Source: Shewanella aestuarii
Lineage (GTDB): Bacteria; Pseudomonadota; Gammaproteobacteria; Enterobacterales; Shewanellaceae
Assembly: GCF_014647215.1 (NCBI RefSeq)
Contig: NZ_BMOT01000015.1
Location: 1 to 50,552, forward strand
Direction: 5' to 3'
DNA: 50,552 bases
This document shows positions 8,129 to 18,082 of the stretch, one piece after another. The position numbers and the translations under genes are program-made. The notes beneath the pieces are model-generated. The model was not told the DNA's origin and did not search any database. It saw only the letters and a program-made list of their open reading frames with translations. Each line of letters begins with the position of its first letter. The first letter of the stretch is position 1.

Positions 8129-8368
8129 GTTAAGCTTACTTTAAGAGTATGTCTTGTTTTAAGTTTTCACACTAGTCGGATAAGTATTTCTAGACTAATT
8201 ATTTAAAAAAATAATGAAAATATATCCTTTGAAACTGTTAACTTTTCTTTGACAAGAGTGCGTTTTATCAGCTATTAACTAAGGGTAGATAATAAAAAGA
8301 ATAATATTTTCGCTTCAATATTTGTAATCATAATGCTGAATTGAAAGAGTAACAGTAAGGAATACCCA

Positions 8369-9931
8369 TTGGCTCTGTTTAAAAAATCTGCTGATATGCC
8401 AAAGGACAATGACGCGGAATTAAAATCTCGTGTGCAATTGCCCCCTTGGAAAGTTGTCATCATTGATGACGAACCGGGGATCCACGATGTTACCAAATTC
8501 GCATTGAGCCAATTTAGTTTAGATGGCCGCGGGTTAACATTTTATTCTTGTTTTAGCGCACAAGAGGGCTTTGAACTTCTCCGTGATCAGCAAGATATCG
8601 CGTTAGCGTTTGTTGATGTCGTGATGGAAAATGATCACGCTGGTCTTGATTTAATTGAGCGCATTCGTGGTGAATTAAATAATCACAGTACGCGAATCAT
8701 ATTAAGGACAGGTCAGCCTGGTAGTGCTCCTGAAGAAAGAGTGATACGAGATTTCGACATTAATGATTACAAAGCAAAAACGGAACTGACTGCAGCAAAA
8801 TTAAAATCCTGTGTTTACACCTCTCTTCGTTCTTATCGTGACATCAAAATTATTGAACAAAGCCAGCGGGGAATGGAAAAAGTCATTTCAGCGTCTTCTT
8901 CGGTACTGCGTAGCCATACATTGCATCATTTTGGAAGTGCTGTTTTAGAGCAAACCCTGCAACTTCTAGGCTTAAGTAGCTCTGCTTTATATCTCACCAG
9001 TTACCATGAAGATTTATACCACGACACTCAAATGAATTTGCTCGCAGCTACTGGCGAGATGGTAAGTTATTCTGAAATTGACAGCGTTGAGGCATTACCC
9101 GGTGATGTAAAAGAATACATAATTGAAGCTATAGCACTCAAAAAATCCATAGTGCATGACAACATTTATGTGGGTTTCTACGAGTTTGGAAATGATGTAA
9201 CCAGCATTCTATATTTAGGGCATAACGCGTCACTCACCTCGTTACAGGTCAGAATTCTTGAACTTTTTGCCGCCAATGTGAGTCTTACATTTGAAAATTT
9301 ATCCGGCAAAGAAAACGTACAACAAACTCAAAAAGAGCTCATTTTAATCATTGGCGATGCGATTGAGCAGCGCAGTAAAGAAACCGGCGCGCATGTTCGA
9401 CGCGTTGCATTAATGAGTGAAATATTAGCTGAATACCTAAATCAAAGCCTAGATTTTATTGAAACGATTCGCTACGCGGCACCGCTTCATGATGTTGGTA
9501 AAATTGGCATTCCAGAAAGCATCCTCCACAAGCCTGGTAAACTCACAGATGATGAATGGCAAATAATGAAAACCCATGCTGAAAAAGGTTATAACTTGCT
9601 TGCGGCATCAAACCGTATTATTGCAAAAATGGGCGCCAGAATAGCTTATACCCATCATGAGCGATGGGATGGACAAGGTTACCCTAGAGGTCTTGTGGGT
9701 GAAGATATCCCAGTAGAAGGGCGGATAATGGCAATTGTTGATGTGATTGATGCGCTCTTATCTAAACGAAGCTATAAACCTGCCTGGCCTGCTGAAAAAG
9801 TGATTGAATACTTGAATGAGCAATCGGGTAAACAGTTTGACCCAGTAATGTGTAATGCAAGCTTGGCATTGATGGATAGATTTATTGAAATCCAACGACA
9901 AATGCCAGATAGCGCTGATGAAGAACATTAG
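8369..9931 (+). CDS. response regulator with DUF3369 and HD-GYP domains (predicted c-di-GMP phosphodiesterase)
   Basis: Of 520 residues, a receiver domain (about 28-145) has the acidic pair Asp33/Asp34, phospho-acceptor Asp83 and switch residue Thr114. A central DUF3369-type sensor region (about 165-310) follows. The C-terminal HD-GYP domain (about 325-505) has HDVGKIG (374-380), [11 protein letters not shown] (429-439) and so a complete HD and GYP signature, which predicts hydrolysis of cyclic di-GMP. The start is TTG 8369, with AAGGA 8 nt ahead; an ATG at codon 10 is a weaker alternative. The kinase gene starts 2 nt after its stop, so the two form an operon and the kinase is its likely partner. 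Confidence 0.92.
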   Translation: MALFKKSADMPKDNDAELKSRVQLPPWKVVIIDDEPGIHDVTKFALSQFSLDGRGLTFYSCFSAQEGFELLRDQQDIALAFVDVVMENDHAGLDLIERIRGELNNHSTRIILRTGQPGSAPEERVIRDFDINDYKAKTELTAAKLKSCVYTSLRSYRDIKIIEQSQRGMEKVISASSSVLRSHTLHHFGSAVLEQTLQLLGLSSSALYLTSYHEDLYHDTQMNLLAATGEMVSYSEIDSVEALPGDVKEYIIEAIALKKSIVHDNIYVGFYEFGNDVTSILYLGHNASLTSLQVRILELFAANVSLTFENLSGKENVQQTQKELILIIGDAIEQRSKETGAHVRRVALMSEILAEYLNQSLDFIETIRYAAPLHDVGKIGIPESILHKPGKLTDDEWQIMKTHAEKGYNLLAASNRIIAKMGARIAYTHHERWDGQGYPRGLVGEDIPVEGRIMAIVDVIDALLSKRSYKPAWPAEKVIEYLNEQSGKQFDPVMCNASLALMDRFIEIQRQMPDSADEEH

Positions 9932-9933
9932 CT

Positions 9934-11295
9934 ATGCATCACTCTCTAGAGAATGTCTTATTTAAAGTTAGTCAATCTGAACTCATCGATAAAGGTGATT
10001 TGAACAGTGCTTCACAATTAATCATTGAATCAATATGCCTTGGATTGAATATTGAGCGTGCGGGTATTTGGTTGCTTGCCGAAGATAAACAGTCTATTGA
10101 GTGCTTTTTATTGCTGGATAATGCGACCCGCCAAGATAACATAGTGCTAACTCGTGAGCAGTTTCCAAAATACTTTCATGCTTTAGATTCTGAACGCGTC
10201 ATTTCAGCATCTGATGCCCATCGACACGTTGCAACACATGAGTTTACTGATGTGTATTTAAAGCCGCAGGGCATTGTTTCTATGCTAGATAGTCCTATTC
10301 GTCATTGTGGAAAAATGATTGGGATCATTTGCTGTGAACACCGTGGTGATTTAAAGCAATGGAGCAGGGATGAAGAAGTGTTCGTCGGTTCTTTGGCCGA
10401 TTTATATGGCCGAGCCGTTAATGCACATGAAGTAAGAAGTCACCAAGTTTTACTGGAAAAACTTAATAGTGAGCTTGAAAATAAAGTTGCTTTGAGAACA
10501 GATGAATTACAGCAAGCATTAATTCATCTGAAAACGACCCAAGCCAGTTTAATCGAAAGTGAAAAGTTGGCTGCTCTAGGCAATCTTGTTGCCGGTGTCG
10601 CCCATGAAGTCAATACTCCATTGGGTATTTCGGTCACTTCAACTAGCCATTGTATTGATGAATTAAATAAACTGAAGAAACATTTTTTAGCGGGCGAATT
10701 AGACGAAAAAGAGTTTCAATATTTTATTGATACTATGACCGATGGCTTATTATTGATTGAAAGGAATTTATCTCGAGCTGCTGAGTTAGTACATAATTTC
10801 AAACGTACTGCAGCAGATCAATTGACCCTTGAAAAAGAATATTTCAATTTAACTGAGTATTTAGAACAAATATCAACTCCCTTAAGGCCATTAACCCGTA
10901 AGCAGAATATTAAGCTGGATATTCAACTTGCTGAATCAATTATGGTGGAATCTTATCCTGGTGCGATTGCACAAATATTCACTAATCTTGTCTCTAACTG
11001 TTTTCGCCATGCTTACCCAGAAGGCTTTACGGGTGAAAAAATTATTACATTAGGTGCGCAAGTGTGTGGTGACGAGATTAAGATGTTTTATAAAGACAAC
11101 GGCAAAGGATTATCAAAAGAAGCTAAGGACAGGATTTTTGAGCCTTTTTTTACTACAGCTAGAAGTGCGGGCGGCACAGGATTGGGTATGTCGATTGTTT
11201 ATAATTTAGTCACCCAGAAATTAGGCGGAAGGTTAGAGTTAATCTCTGAAATTAATCAAGGGCTTGAAATTGATATTTACATAAACCATAAATAA
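9934..11295 (+). CDS. soluble GAF-domain sensor histidine kinase
   Basis: A cytoplasmic kinase of 453 residues with no membrane helix. The N-terminal part (about 15-165) looks like a GAF sensor, followed by a coiled-coil linker (about 170-212). The H box is [11 protein letters not shown] with His224, the N box is [13 protein letters not shown]1 is DNGKGLS, the F box is IFEPFFTT and G2 is GGTGLGMS. All ATPase motifs are intact. It is co-transcribed with the HD-GYP regulator just upstream and probably phosphorylates its Asp83. The signal is unknown; two cysteines in the GAF part (IICCEHRG) may be relevant. The product ends at a shared terminator with proS. Confidence 0.92.
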   Translation: MHHSLENVLFKVSQSELIDKGDLNSASQLIIESICLGLNIERAGIWLLAEDKQSIECFLLLDNATRQDNIVLTREQFPKYFHALDSERVISASDAHRHVATHEFTDVYLKPQGIVSMLDSPIRHCGKMIGIICCEHRGDLKQWSRDEEVFVGSLADLYGRAVNAHEVRSHQVLLEKLNSELENKVALRTDELQQALIHLKTTQASLIESEKLAALGNLVAGVAHEVNTPLGISVTSTSHCIDELNKLKKHFLAGELDEKEFQYFIDTMTDGLLLIERNLSRAAELVHNFKRTAADQLTLEKEYFNLTEYLEQISTPLRPLTRKQNIKLDIQLAESIMVESYPGAIAQIFTNLVSNCFRHAYPEGFTGEKIITLGAQVCGDEIKMFYKDNGKGLSKEAKDRIFEPFFTTARSAGGTGLGMSIVYNLVTQKLGGRLELISEINQGLEIDIYINHK

Positions 11296-11321
11296 AAAAC
11301 GCACATTAAAGTGCGTTTTTT
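11294..11321. terminator. bidirectional terminator between the kinase gene and proS
   Basis: Stem AAAAAACGCAC / GTGCGTTTTTT with loop ATTAAA. The A and T tracts allow function for both converging genes. Confidence 0.88.
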
Positions 11322-11346
11322 AATATCCGTTTAGAACCGAAAAAGC

Positions 11347-13056
11347 TTAATTAGATGCGGTTAAAAAATCGATAATGTCATCAAAAGGAATATTTTGTTT
11401 CTCGCCAGTACGACGATTTTTATATTCAAATACACCTTCATCAATATTACGATCACCAATAACAACAACGTGTGGCAAACCGATCAGTTCCATATCGGCA
11501 AACATTACCCCAGGGCGCTCTTTGCGGTCATCCATCAATACTTCAATACCTTTAGCTTGTAAATCAGCATAAAGTTTCTCAGCTATCTCTGCAACGCGAT
11601 GAGACTTATGCATATTCATGGGGAGAATACCGACTTTGAATGGTGCAATTGCCTCTGGCCAAATAATGCCACGGTCATCATGATTCTGTTCAATCGCTGC
11701 GGCAACAATACGGCTCACGCCGACACCGTAACATCCCATTAATAACACTTGTGCTTTACCGTTTTCGTCAAGCACGGTCGCATTCATAGATTTTGAATAA
11801 TTAGTGCCAAGTTGGAAAATATGGCCAACTTCAATGCCACGAGCCATTGCATAAGTGCCTAGATGATCTGGTGTAGGTTCACCTTCAACTACATTTCGAA
11901 TGTCTGCAGAAGTTGCTAGAGGCAGATCACGTTCCCAGTTAATGCCAAATTGATGCTTATCATCTTGGTTTGCACCTGCAGCAAAGTCGCTTAATACTGC
12001 AACGCTGTGATCGATAATGATAGGCATGCTTAATCCAACCGGACCAAGAGAGCCTGGACCTGCACCAACAGCAGCTCGGATTTCAGCTTCAGTGGCAAAC
12101 TCTAATGGTGAAGCAACCGCTTCAAGTTTGTCTGCTTTGATTTCATTTAACTCGTGATCGCCACGAACAATTAATGCTACTAACGGCGCGTCTTCAGATG
12201 CGCCTTTAACGATTAATGTTTTTACCGTTTGAGTAATGGCTAAACCAAATTGCTCTACTAATTCAGCAATAGTTTTGGCATTAGGCGTATCGACTAATTT
12301 CAGCTCTTGAGTCGGTGCTTGACGTGTTTGCGTCGGCATTGGTGATTCCGCTTTCTCAATGTTAGCTGCATAATCACTGCCAGTTGAATAAGCGATTAAG
12401 TCTTCACCACTATTTGCAAGCACATGGAATTCATGCGAAACACTGCCACCAATAGAGCCTGTATCAGCAAGAACGGGGCGGAACTCTAATCCCATACGGC
12501 TTAAAATATTGCTATAAGCGGTATACATAGACTGATATGTTTCATCCATAGTTTGTTGATCTAAATGGAATGAATACGCATCTTTCATTAAAAATTCACG
12601 TGCGCGCATGACACCAAAACGCGGGCGAACTTCATCACGGAATTTAGTTTGCACTTGATACAAATTAAGCGGGAGTTGCTTGTATGAACTTAACTCTTTA
12701 CGCACTAAGTCAGTGATCACTTCTTCGTGAGTAGGGCCTAAAACGAAGTCACGGTTGTGGCGGTCTTGAAAGCGAAGTAATTCGGGGCCAAACTTCTCCC
12801 AACGGCCTGTTTCTACCCATAAATCAGCAGGCTGAACCAAAGGCATCAGAATTTCAATAGCACCTGCGTTATTCATCTCTTCACGCACGATAGCTTCAAC
12901 TTTACGCAGCACACGTAAACCTGACGGTAACCAGCTATATAAACCAGAAGCGTTACGACGGATCATACCAGCACGTAACATTAATTGATGGCTAATCACT
13001 TCCGCATTGGCAGGCGTTTCTTTTTGTGTTGAAAGCAGGTACTTACTAACTCGCAT
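11347..13056 (-). CDS. proS: prolyl-tRNA synthetase
   Basis: This class II synthetase charges tRNA-Pro. From ATG 13056 it has 569 residues, the length of the long bacterial type with an editing (INS) domain. The N-terminus [10 protein letters not shown] matches the family start. Class II motifs include the [18 protein letters not shown] segment and the C-terminal GCYGVGVSR segment (motif 3), and the anticodon-binding domain is C-terminal. The frame opens four codons earlier (13068), but that start lacks a ribosome-binding site, while GGAAAC precedes the chosen ATG. It lies close to trmO and rcsF, as in Enterobacteriaceae. Confidence 0.97.
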   Translation of the reverse strand: MRVSKYLLSTQKETPANAEVISHQLMLRAGMIRRNASGLYSWLPSGLRVLRKVEAIVREEMNNAGAIEILMPLVQPADLWVETGRWEKFGPELLRFQDRHNRDFVLGPTHEEVITDLVRKELSSYKQLPLNLYQVQTKFRDEVRPRFGVMRAREFLMKDAYSFHLDQQTMDETYQSMYTAYSNILSRMGLEFRPVLADTGSIGGSVSHEFHVLANSGEDLIAYSTGSDYAANIEKAESPMPTQTRQAPTQELKLVDTPNAKTIAELVEQFGLAITQTVKTLIVKGASEDAPLVALIVRGDHELNEIKADKLEAVASPLEFATEAEIRAAVGAGPGSLGPVGLSMPIIIDHSVAVLSDFAAGANQDDKHQFGINWERDLPLATSADIRNVVEGEPTPDHLGTYAMARGIEVGHIFQLGTNYSKSMNATVLDENGKAQVLLMGCYGVGVSRIVAAAIEQNHDDRGIIWPEAIAPFKVGILPMNMHKSHRVAEIAEKLYADLQAKGIEVLMDDRKERPGVMFADMELIGLPHVVVIGDRNIDEGVFEYKNRRTGEKQNIPFDDIIDFLTASN

Positions 13057-13163
13057 TCCAGTTTCCATTTTAGTAAAAGTTAATGAGCGTCATTTTAGCA
13101 CTTGAAGCAGTTATGTCACCTGATTATTACTGGATTAGCGGGTTAATTTATCTCGTCTTGCTG

Positions 13164-13775
13164 CTATTTGTTACGCCTATCACCAATCACTTTAGCTGGG
13201 TTGCCTGCGACGATTGAATATGCTGGTATGTCTTTAGTAACAATGCATCCCATACCGATTACGGCATGGTCGCCAATACTAACGCCATCTACAATACCGG
13301 CTTGTGCGCCAATCCAAACATCTTTTCCTATCACAATGCCTTTAGAGGTAACGGGTTGTTCATAGATAGGGCTGTCAGGAGACATTCCGTGATTAAAGGC
13401 ATAGATGGTAACATTATTAGCGATACGGGTTTGATCACCGATACTAATTCCAGCTCTTCCGCCATCTAAACTACATCCGTGATTTATGGCAACTTCATTG
13501 CCTAAGGTGATAGGGCCATGCATAAAAACATCTGCGGCAATCATGCACTTATTCCCAACAATAATGTCTCTACCGGGTTCAGCAAACAGTTCCGCCTCGG
13601 GAGCAATGAAGCTGTTTTCACCAATGTTGATGGTTTCTAATTGCATTAAAGTTTGTTGGATTTGCTGTTGCCAGGGTAATGCCCATTCCAGTAATTTGGG
13701 TTTTAATGAGAAATAAAGCCAAGGCATCCAAGACAGTCTTTTTTTATGCTGCGTTTGGTAATCAAGTGACGCCAT
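13164..13775 (-). CDS. hexapeptide-repeat acyltransferase (maltose O-acetyltransferase-like)
   Basis: This 203-residue protein is a left-handed beta-helix acyltransferase. The repeated [IV]G-x4 turns run from about residue 50 to the C-terminus (for example [20 protein letters not shown]), ending in the family signature [11 protein letters not shown] at about 128-130 (in YAFNHGMSP) holds the likely catalytic histidine. The extra N-terminal segment (about 1-45, rich in Trp and Leu) is not part of the helix. The acceptor is unknown: sugar, sugar nucleotide or surface polysaccharide. It sits between proS and trmO, where it is not a fixed part of the conserved cluster. Confidence 0.85.
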   Translation of the reverse strand: MASLDYQTQHKKRLSWMPWLYFSLKPKLLEWALPWQQQIQQTLMQLETINIGENSFIAPEAELFAEPGRDIIVGNKCMIAADVFMHGPITLGNEVAINHGCSLDGGRAGISIGDQTRIANNVTIYAFNHGMSPDSPIYEQPVTSKGIVIGKDVWIGAQAGIVDGVSIGDHAVIGMGCIVTKDIPAYSIVAGNPAKVIGDRRNK

Positions 13776-13827
13776 TAAGTAATCCCTCAGTTTGAAATTA
13801 AATCTATATTCATTTGAATATGTAAGC

Positions 13828-14556
13828 TTAGTCGTTGAGTAAGGTCACTGTGGTAGGCTTTAATTCTATAACCACTATTTTCTGATCGATGACTTGCCAA
13901 AATATATCAAGATCATAGAGTGCAACTTGGTATATTTTCGGATCGTCTTTGGCTTTTTTATAAGCGGGTCGAGGATCTTGTGCAAGGACTGCAGATATTA
14001 ATGATTGCAGTTGAGGATATTTATCATTTTGAGCCAACGCGGATAATTGTGTTTGCGCGCTAGCAGCATAGGTCACATTTATTAATTCGGGTGCGTCTTG
14101 TGCGATTCCGCCTTTAGCATTGACGATAGCGTCAGAAAAAGGAATATAAGGTTTTATATCTATAATTGGGGTGCCATCTAATAAATCCATACCGGATATT
14201 TCGAGACAGACTTTGCCCTTACGCTGAACCACGCCGTGCAGTTTAACAACAGATTGTCCAATGCCATTGGGCCGAAAGGTTGAACGGGTGGCAAATACGC
14301 CCAACTTTTCATTTCCACCAAGGCGAGGGGGGCGAACGGTTGTTTTCCAGCCTTGGGCTAGATTTTCGTGAAAACAAAATAGCAGCCAAAGGTGTGAATA
14401 CTGTTCTATGCCTCTAATCGCATCAAGGGTATTGAGTTCAGGCACTAACTCAACATAGCCTTTGACATCGACTAAACCTGGTTGGCGAGGGATGCCAAAC
14501 TTTTGTTTGTAGGGGGTTCGGCAAACCGCTACTGCATTAATTTGAGATGTAAACAT
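13828..14556 (-). CDS. trmO: tRNA-Thr (t6A37) N6-methyltransferase TrmO
   Basis: This AdoMet enzyme (formerly YaeB/TsaA) methylates t6A37 in tRNA-Thr. The 242-residue product has the family core: [16 protein letters not shown] near the N-terminus, [13 protein letters not shown], and [14 protein letters not shown]-terminal domain with DPRPAYKK, as in E. coli TrmO, follows. It lies directly before rcsF and close to proS, the conserved gammaproteobacterial arrangement, which supports the assignment. Confidence 0.93.
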   Translation of the reverse strand: MFTSQINAVAVCRTPYKQKFGIPRQPGLVDVKGYVELVPELNTLDAIRGIEQYSHLWLLFCFHENLAQGWKTTVRPPRLGGNEKLGVFATRSTFRPNGIGQSVVKLHGVVQRKGKVCLEISGMDLLDGTPIIDIKPYIPFSDAIVNAKGGIAQDAPELINVTYAASAQTQLSALAQNDKYPQLQSLISAVLAQDPRPAYKKAKDDPKIYQVALYDLDIFWQVIDQKIVVIELKPTTVTLLND

Positions 14557-14626
14557 GGCAACAAGTCAACTTGAGATTAAAGTCAGCCAAAATTGAAAGT
14601 ATTTCAGCTGAGTAAAAAACATTACT

Positions 14627-15016
14627 TTACTGAGCGCGTTTAATAGCTTGTCCGACACATAAGCTGCGACTAAAACAACCCGCTTCCTGTTCTTCGATGA
14701 CTAAACATTGCTTGATAATAAGACCGTTAGCGCCCATAGCAGCGGCTTTTTTGCGGGCTTCAGTGCGGGCATCTTCAATTGATGCGGGAGCACCATTTGC
14801 CACATCTTGGCAAACCTCACCTTCTGCTAAACCAATAACTGAATAGTGTCCCTTAGGTAATATGTCACCTTCATACAATGCGACTTCACCGACTTTGAAA
14901 TACTCATCAATCGCTTTTCCATCAAGATTACTCTTGAACGCATAGTCGCCAGCACAAGCCGTTAATAATAAAGCAAATGAACAGACGGATAACATTTTTA
15001 GTTGAGAAGAGGACAT
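14627..15016 (-). CDS. rcsF: RcsF-like outer-membrane lipoprotein
   Basis: The 129-residue product has a lipoprotein signal peptide with lipobox LLTAC (Cys21). The C-terminal part has the RcsF cysteine arrangement (GEVCQD, IIKQCLV, AGCFS, SLCVG), which in E. coli RcsF makes two non-consecutive disulfides. The IEDAR...A..MGAN segment also matches. RcsF senses envelope stress and feeds the Rcs phosphorelay in Enterobacteria. Whether an Rcs pathway exists here cannot be told from the window, so the role could differ. Neighbouring trmO and proS are the same genes as beside E. coli rcsF. Confidence 0.85.
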   Translation of the reverse strand: MSSSQLKMLSVCSFALLLTACAGDYAFKSNLDGKAIDEYFKVGEVALYEGDILPKGHYSVIGLAEGEVCQDVANGAPASIEDARTEARKKAAAMGANGLIIKQCLVIEEQEAGCFSRSLCVGQAIKRAQ

Positions 15017-15096
15017 AAGTCAGCTCACTTAATTCAATTTGATAACAGTTTACTCTGTCCTTATTTAAGGCGAAAGCAAACCTTTATGAGATAGAT

Positions 15097-15121
15097 AAAA
15101 AAACGCTTACCTAAGTAAGCG
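15097..15121 (-). terminator. terminator after hns
   Basis: On the minus strand, stem CGCTTAC / GTAAGCG with a TTAG loop is followed by seven T. It lies 25 bp after the hns stop and separates hns from rcsF. Confidence 0.9.
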
Positions 15122-15145
15122 CTTTATATGATGCTGTCAGTTAAT

Positions 15146-15553
15146 TTATTCCATTCCAGGAATTAAGAAACTCTCCATCGGCTTACCTGCATCGACTTGT
15201 TTTTTGAACACTGTCGGCATACGGCCTTGTCCAGTCCACTGAATTAATTCACCATCAACAGTAATTTGGTATTTTGCTGGACGAGGAGCACGTTTTTTTG
15301 GCGCTGATTTAGTCGCAGTCACTTCGCCTAAATCTTCAATTGATAATCCGCTATTTTCAATTTGGGCCAGAATTTCCGCAATACGCGCATTACGTTCAGC
15401 ATTGGCTGCGGCATCGGCTTTTGCTTCTTCTTCCCGTTCAACAATCACTTTATCAAGTTTAACGGCTAAATCACGTAAATCCTCAATGCTTAGTTCTTTA
15501 ACAGCGGCTTTAAAGCGACGGCCATGGGTTAAAATATCTAAAAAATCACTCAT
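15146..15553 (-). CDS. hns: H-NS family nucleoid protein
   Basis: A DNA-binding nucleoid protein of 135 residues that silences AT-rich, often acquired genes. The N-terminal half (about 1-70) is a helical oligomerisation region, a short charged linker with KKRAPRP follows, and the C-terminal DNA-binding domain has WTGQGRMPTVF, equivalent to the TWTGQGR core of H-NS. It is transcribed alone, with its own terminator. Its presence is relevant to the AT-rich integron cassettes at the right end, which are the kind of DNA such proteins bind. Confidence 0.93.
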   Translation of the reverse strand: MSDFLDILTHGRRFKAAVKELSIEDLRDLAVKLDKVIVEREEEAKADAAANAERNARIAEILAQIENSGLSIEDLGEVTATKSAPKKRAPRPAKYQITVDGELIQWTGQGRMPTVFKKQVDAGKPMESFLIPGME

Positions 15554-15938
15554 AATGCGAAATGTCCTAAGAAAAATGGAATTTGAATAAATTTTATTAC
15601 TAGTTTATTGAATGATGCCATGCCTTATAGCATGTCAATTAATCTTAAATATTAAGTGTTCATTAAGACTTAAATACACTGAAATAATTTGCTTAAAGAT
15701 ACAAATTATTATCGAGATTGATATTTTGCATTACATTCAGCAGGGCTAATAACAATTAATAAAATTTATTTTTTATTAATGTTCATAATAATAGAAACTT
15801 ATTCGACCTTGATCAATTTAATTTACCAAAAATAAGCTTATTTTATGAGTTGATTTAAAACTAGGCTATTTAAGGCCAGTAAAAAGTCATTGTTTTGGCT
15901 GATTGTTACTTTTCCTTGCCAGTTTTTGGTCTATTTTT

Positions 15939-15954
15939 TCAAACAAGCGTTTAA
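15939..15954 (+). promoter_or_regulatory. candidate PsrA operator ahead of etfBA
   Basis: TCAAACAAGCGTTTAA is an imperfect palindrome with half-sites TCAAAC and GTTTAA around AAGC. It resembles the TTxAAAC-N4-GTTTxAA-like site of PsrA, the fatty-acid-degradation repressor described in gammaproteobacteria. It lies just upstream of the -35 of etfB. The motif match is from memory of the family and was not scored. Confidence 0.45.
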
Positions 15955-15960
15955 CTTAGG

Positions 15961-15989
15961 TTGACGTTAACGTTAACAGGTCGTAAAGT
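15961..15989 (+). promoter_or_regulatory. etfBA promoter with a LiuR-like palindrome
   Basis: The -35 TTGACG (15961-15966), a 17-bp spacer and -10 TAAAGT (15984-15989) lie about 65 bp ahead of etfB. The -35 and spacer also form a near-perfect 16-bp palindrome TTGACGTTAACGTTAA (15961-15976). This resembles the site of LiuR, a MerR-type regulator of branched-chain amino acid degradation, and electron-transfer flavoprotein genes are known members of such regulons. The operator position over the promoter fits repression. Confidence 0.5.
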
Positions 15990-16054
15990 TGAGCTATCTT
16001 GCATTGGCTTTAGTCAATGTGTTGTCCATAGACAAGGTGTAGGAAGGAAAACCT

Positions 16055-16804
16055 ATGAAAGTATTGGTGCCTGTAAAGCGCGTCGTTGATGCCAATGTCA
16101 AGGTCAGGGTAAAAGCTGATCATTCAAATGTTGATACCGCTAATCTCAAGATGGCTTTGAACCCATTTTGTGAAATTGCTGTCGAAGAAGCTGTCCGTCT
16201 AAAAGAAGCGGGCATCGCCACAGAAGTGGTTGTGGTGAGTGTTGGTACCAAAGCTGTGCAAGAACAATTAAGAACAGCCATGGCATTAGGTGCTGATCGT
16301 GCTATTCATGTTGAAACCGATGAAGAACTTGTGCCGTTATCAATTGCAAAATTACTATTAGCCGTGCAACAAAAAGAACAAGCACAGTTAGTGGTGTTTG
16401 GTAAGCAATCTATTGATGGTGATAATAACCAAACAGGCCAAATGTTAGCCGCCCTTGCTGATATGCCACAGGCGACTTTTGCTTCTGAAGTAAAAGTAGA
16501 TGGCGACAACATTGTCGTTACTCGTGAAATTGATGGCGGCTTACAAACATTGAAAATGCCATTGCCTGCGGTTATTTCTGTTGATTTACGCTTAAATGAG
16601 CCGCGTTATGCATCATTACCTAACATTATGAAAGCTAAGCGTAAGCCATTAGATGTGCATTCAATTGCAGATTTAGGTGTCACGCTAAAAGCCCACCAAA
16701 CGGTTCTAAAAGTGACTCCACCTGCTGAACGTCAAGCCGGGATCATGGTGTCTTCAGTAGAAGAACTTGTCGAAAAATTAAAAAACGAAGCGAAGGTGAT
16801 CTAA
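16055..16804 (+). CDS. etfB: electron transfer flavoprotein beta subunit
   Basis: A subunit (249 residues) of the FAD/AMP heterodimer that takes electrons from acyl-CoA dehydrogenases to ETF-ubiquinone oxidoreductase. The N-terminus [17 protein letters not shown], the [18 protein letters not shown] segment, and the ETF-beta signature around [34 protein letters not shown] (split here for reference as VTREIDGG and [14 protein letters not shown]) are typical. AGGAAGG precedes the ATG. etfA follows after 1 nt, so the two are translated together. Confidence 0.97.
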   Translation: MKVLVPVKRVVDANVKVRVKADHSNVDTANLKMALNPFCEIAVEEAVRLKEAGIATEVVVVSVGTKAVQEQLRTAMALGADRAIHVETDEELVPLSIAKLLLAVQQKEQAQLVVFGKQSIDGDNNQTGQMLAALADMPQATFASEVKVDGDNIVVTREIDGGLQTLKMPLPAVISVDLRLNEPRYASLPNIMKAKRKPLDVHSIADLGVTLKAHQTVLKVTPPAERQAGIMVSSVEELVEKLKNEAKVI

Positions 16805-16805
16805 T

Positions 16806-17729
16806 ATGACCATTTTAGTTTTAGCAGAACACGATAATGCGCATTTAAAAGCGGACACCGCAAAAGTGGTTGCAGCTGCATCGGCAATTGGTGGTGATAT
16901 TCATGTGCTAGTGGCAGGTCATCAATGCGTCGAAGCAGCAAAAGCTGCGCAATCATTAGCCGGTGTAACTAAGGTGCTTGTTGCTGATGCTGCAGTGTTT
17001 GCCAATCATTTAGCAGAAAACCTAGGGAAATTAATTATCAGTTTATCTGCTGATTATTCACATATTTTATCTGCAGCCTCAAGTGTCGGTAAAGATACAT
17101 TACCGCGCGTTGCGGCATTATTAGATGTTGCGCAAATTTCTGAAGTTATTGCCGTTGCAAGTGCTGATACCTTTATTCGTCCAATTTACGCGGGTAATGC
17201 GCTTGCGACCGTACAAAGTTTAGATGATAAAAAAGTCATGACAGTCCGCTCAACTGCATTTGATGCCGTTGCTGCAACGGGTAGCGCAGAATTAGTCTCT
17301 GTTGATAATGCGCTTGATGCTCGCACTGAGTTTGTTTCGCAAACACTGACTGAGTCAGCACGTCCTGAATTAGGCAATGCCGGCATCATTGTATCAGGCG
17401 GCCGAGGTATGGGCAGTGGTGAGAACTTTGCCATTCTTGAGCAATTAGCTGATAAGTTAGGTGCTGCCGTTGGCGCATCTCGTGCTGCAGTTGATGCAGG
17501 CTTTGTACCCAATGATTTACAAGTAGGTCAAACAGGTAAGATTGTTGCCCCAGATCTCTATATTGCTGTGGGTATTTCAGGTGCCATCCAGCACCTTGCC
17601 GGTATGAAAGACTCTAAAGTGATTGTGGCTATCAACAAAGACCCAGAAGCACCGATTTTCCAAGTCGCTGATTATGGTTTAGAAGCTGACTTATTTGATG
17701 CTATTCCCGCTTTAAATAATTTACTGTAA
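16806..17729 (+). CDS. etfA: electron transfer flavoprotein alpha subunit
   Basis: A 307-residue partner of EtfB that carries the FAD. The C-terminal FAD domain has [48 protein letters not shown] and [13 protein letters not shown], all diagnostic for ETF-alpha. The N-terminal domain (about 1-180) is the variable part. The start ATG is 1 nt after the etfB stop. The operon serves fatty-acid and branched-chain amino acid oxidation, in line with the operators at 15939-15976. A CRP-like box begins right after the stop. Confidence 0.97.
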   Translation: MTILVLAEHDNAHLKADTAKVVAAASAIGGDIHVLVAGHQCVEAAKAAQSLAGVTKVLVADAAVFANHLAENLGKLIISLSADYSHILSAASSVGKDTLPRVAALLDVAQISEVIAVASADTFIRPIYAGNALATVQSLDDKKVMTVRSTAFDAVAATGSAELVSVDNALDARTEFVSQTLTESARPELGNAGIIVSGGRGMGSGENFAILEQLADKLGAAVGASRAAVDAGFVPNDLQVGQTGKIVAPDLYIAVGISGAIQHLAGMKDSKVIVAINKDPEAPIFQVADYGLEADLFDAIPALNNLL

Positions 17730-17730
17730 A

Positions 17731-17746
17731 TGTGATTTTTGTCACA
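17731..17746 (+). promoter_or_regulatory. CRP-like box
   Basis: TGTGATTTTTGTCACA is a perfect TGTGA-N6-TCACA inverted repeat, the core CRP consensus. It starts 2 bp after the etfA stop and lies about 80 bp ahead of the lysine riboswitch. It could activate transcription of the riboswitch-transporter unit, but the GC-rich hairpin at 17751 lies between them and a clear promoter was not found. Confidence 0.4.
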
Positions 17747-17750
17747 ATAT

Positions 17751-17792
17751 GCGGCGGTGGGGTGGCAACCCCACCGCCGCTGTGTTTTCATG
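17751..17792 (+). terminator. probable terminator of etfBA
   Basis: An uninterrupted 13-bp GC-rich stem GCGGCGGTGGGGT / ACCCCACCGCCGC with loop GGCA (17751-17780) is followed by TGTGTTTTC. The T tract is short, so termination may be partial, but the stem is very stable and separates etfBA from the next unit. Confidence 0.7.
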
Positions 17793-17813
17793 TGCACGCT
17801 TTTTTGCCCTTTT

Positions 17814-18002
17814 TAGTAGAGGTGCGCTGAATATGAGTAAAGTGAGTTAGGGTGATGCCTGTGATCTAGCTTGAAAGGATTTAGTGCCGAAGTTGTTATC
17901 GTTATCAAACTTAACAGCTGGTATGGTTACCGAATAGGTACCGTACTGCCATAGTATTTTTTGTCGGGATGACAAAGATAAATTACTATGGAGCGCTACT
18001 GA
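17814..18002 (+). promoter_or_regulatory. lysine riboswitch (L box)
   Basis: The segment starts with AGTAGAGGTGCGC and ends with GGAGCGCTACT, whose ends pair as helix P1. Conserved internal blocks are GAGTAAAGTGAG, GTGCCGAAG and the AGCTGGTA...GGTTACCGAATAGGTACCGTACTGCC part, then CTATGGAGCGCTACT. These are the conserved elements of the lysine-sensing aptamer. Lysine binding is expected to reduce expression of the downstream transporter. The 80-bp leader to the start codon has no clear T-run terminator, so control may be at translation. About 189 nt is the usual aptamer size. Confidence 0.92.
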
Positions 18003-18082
18003 TAGGACAGGTGTTCCTTGGCATTATTTTGCTTTGCACCGGTTCAGTCGCCCTCCATTCGTACATACACGAAGAATAAATA

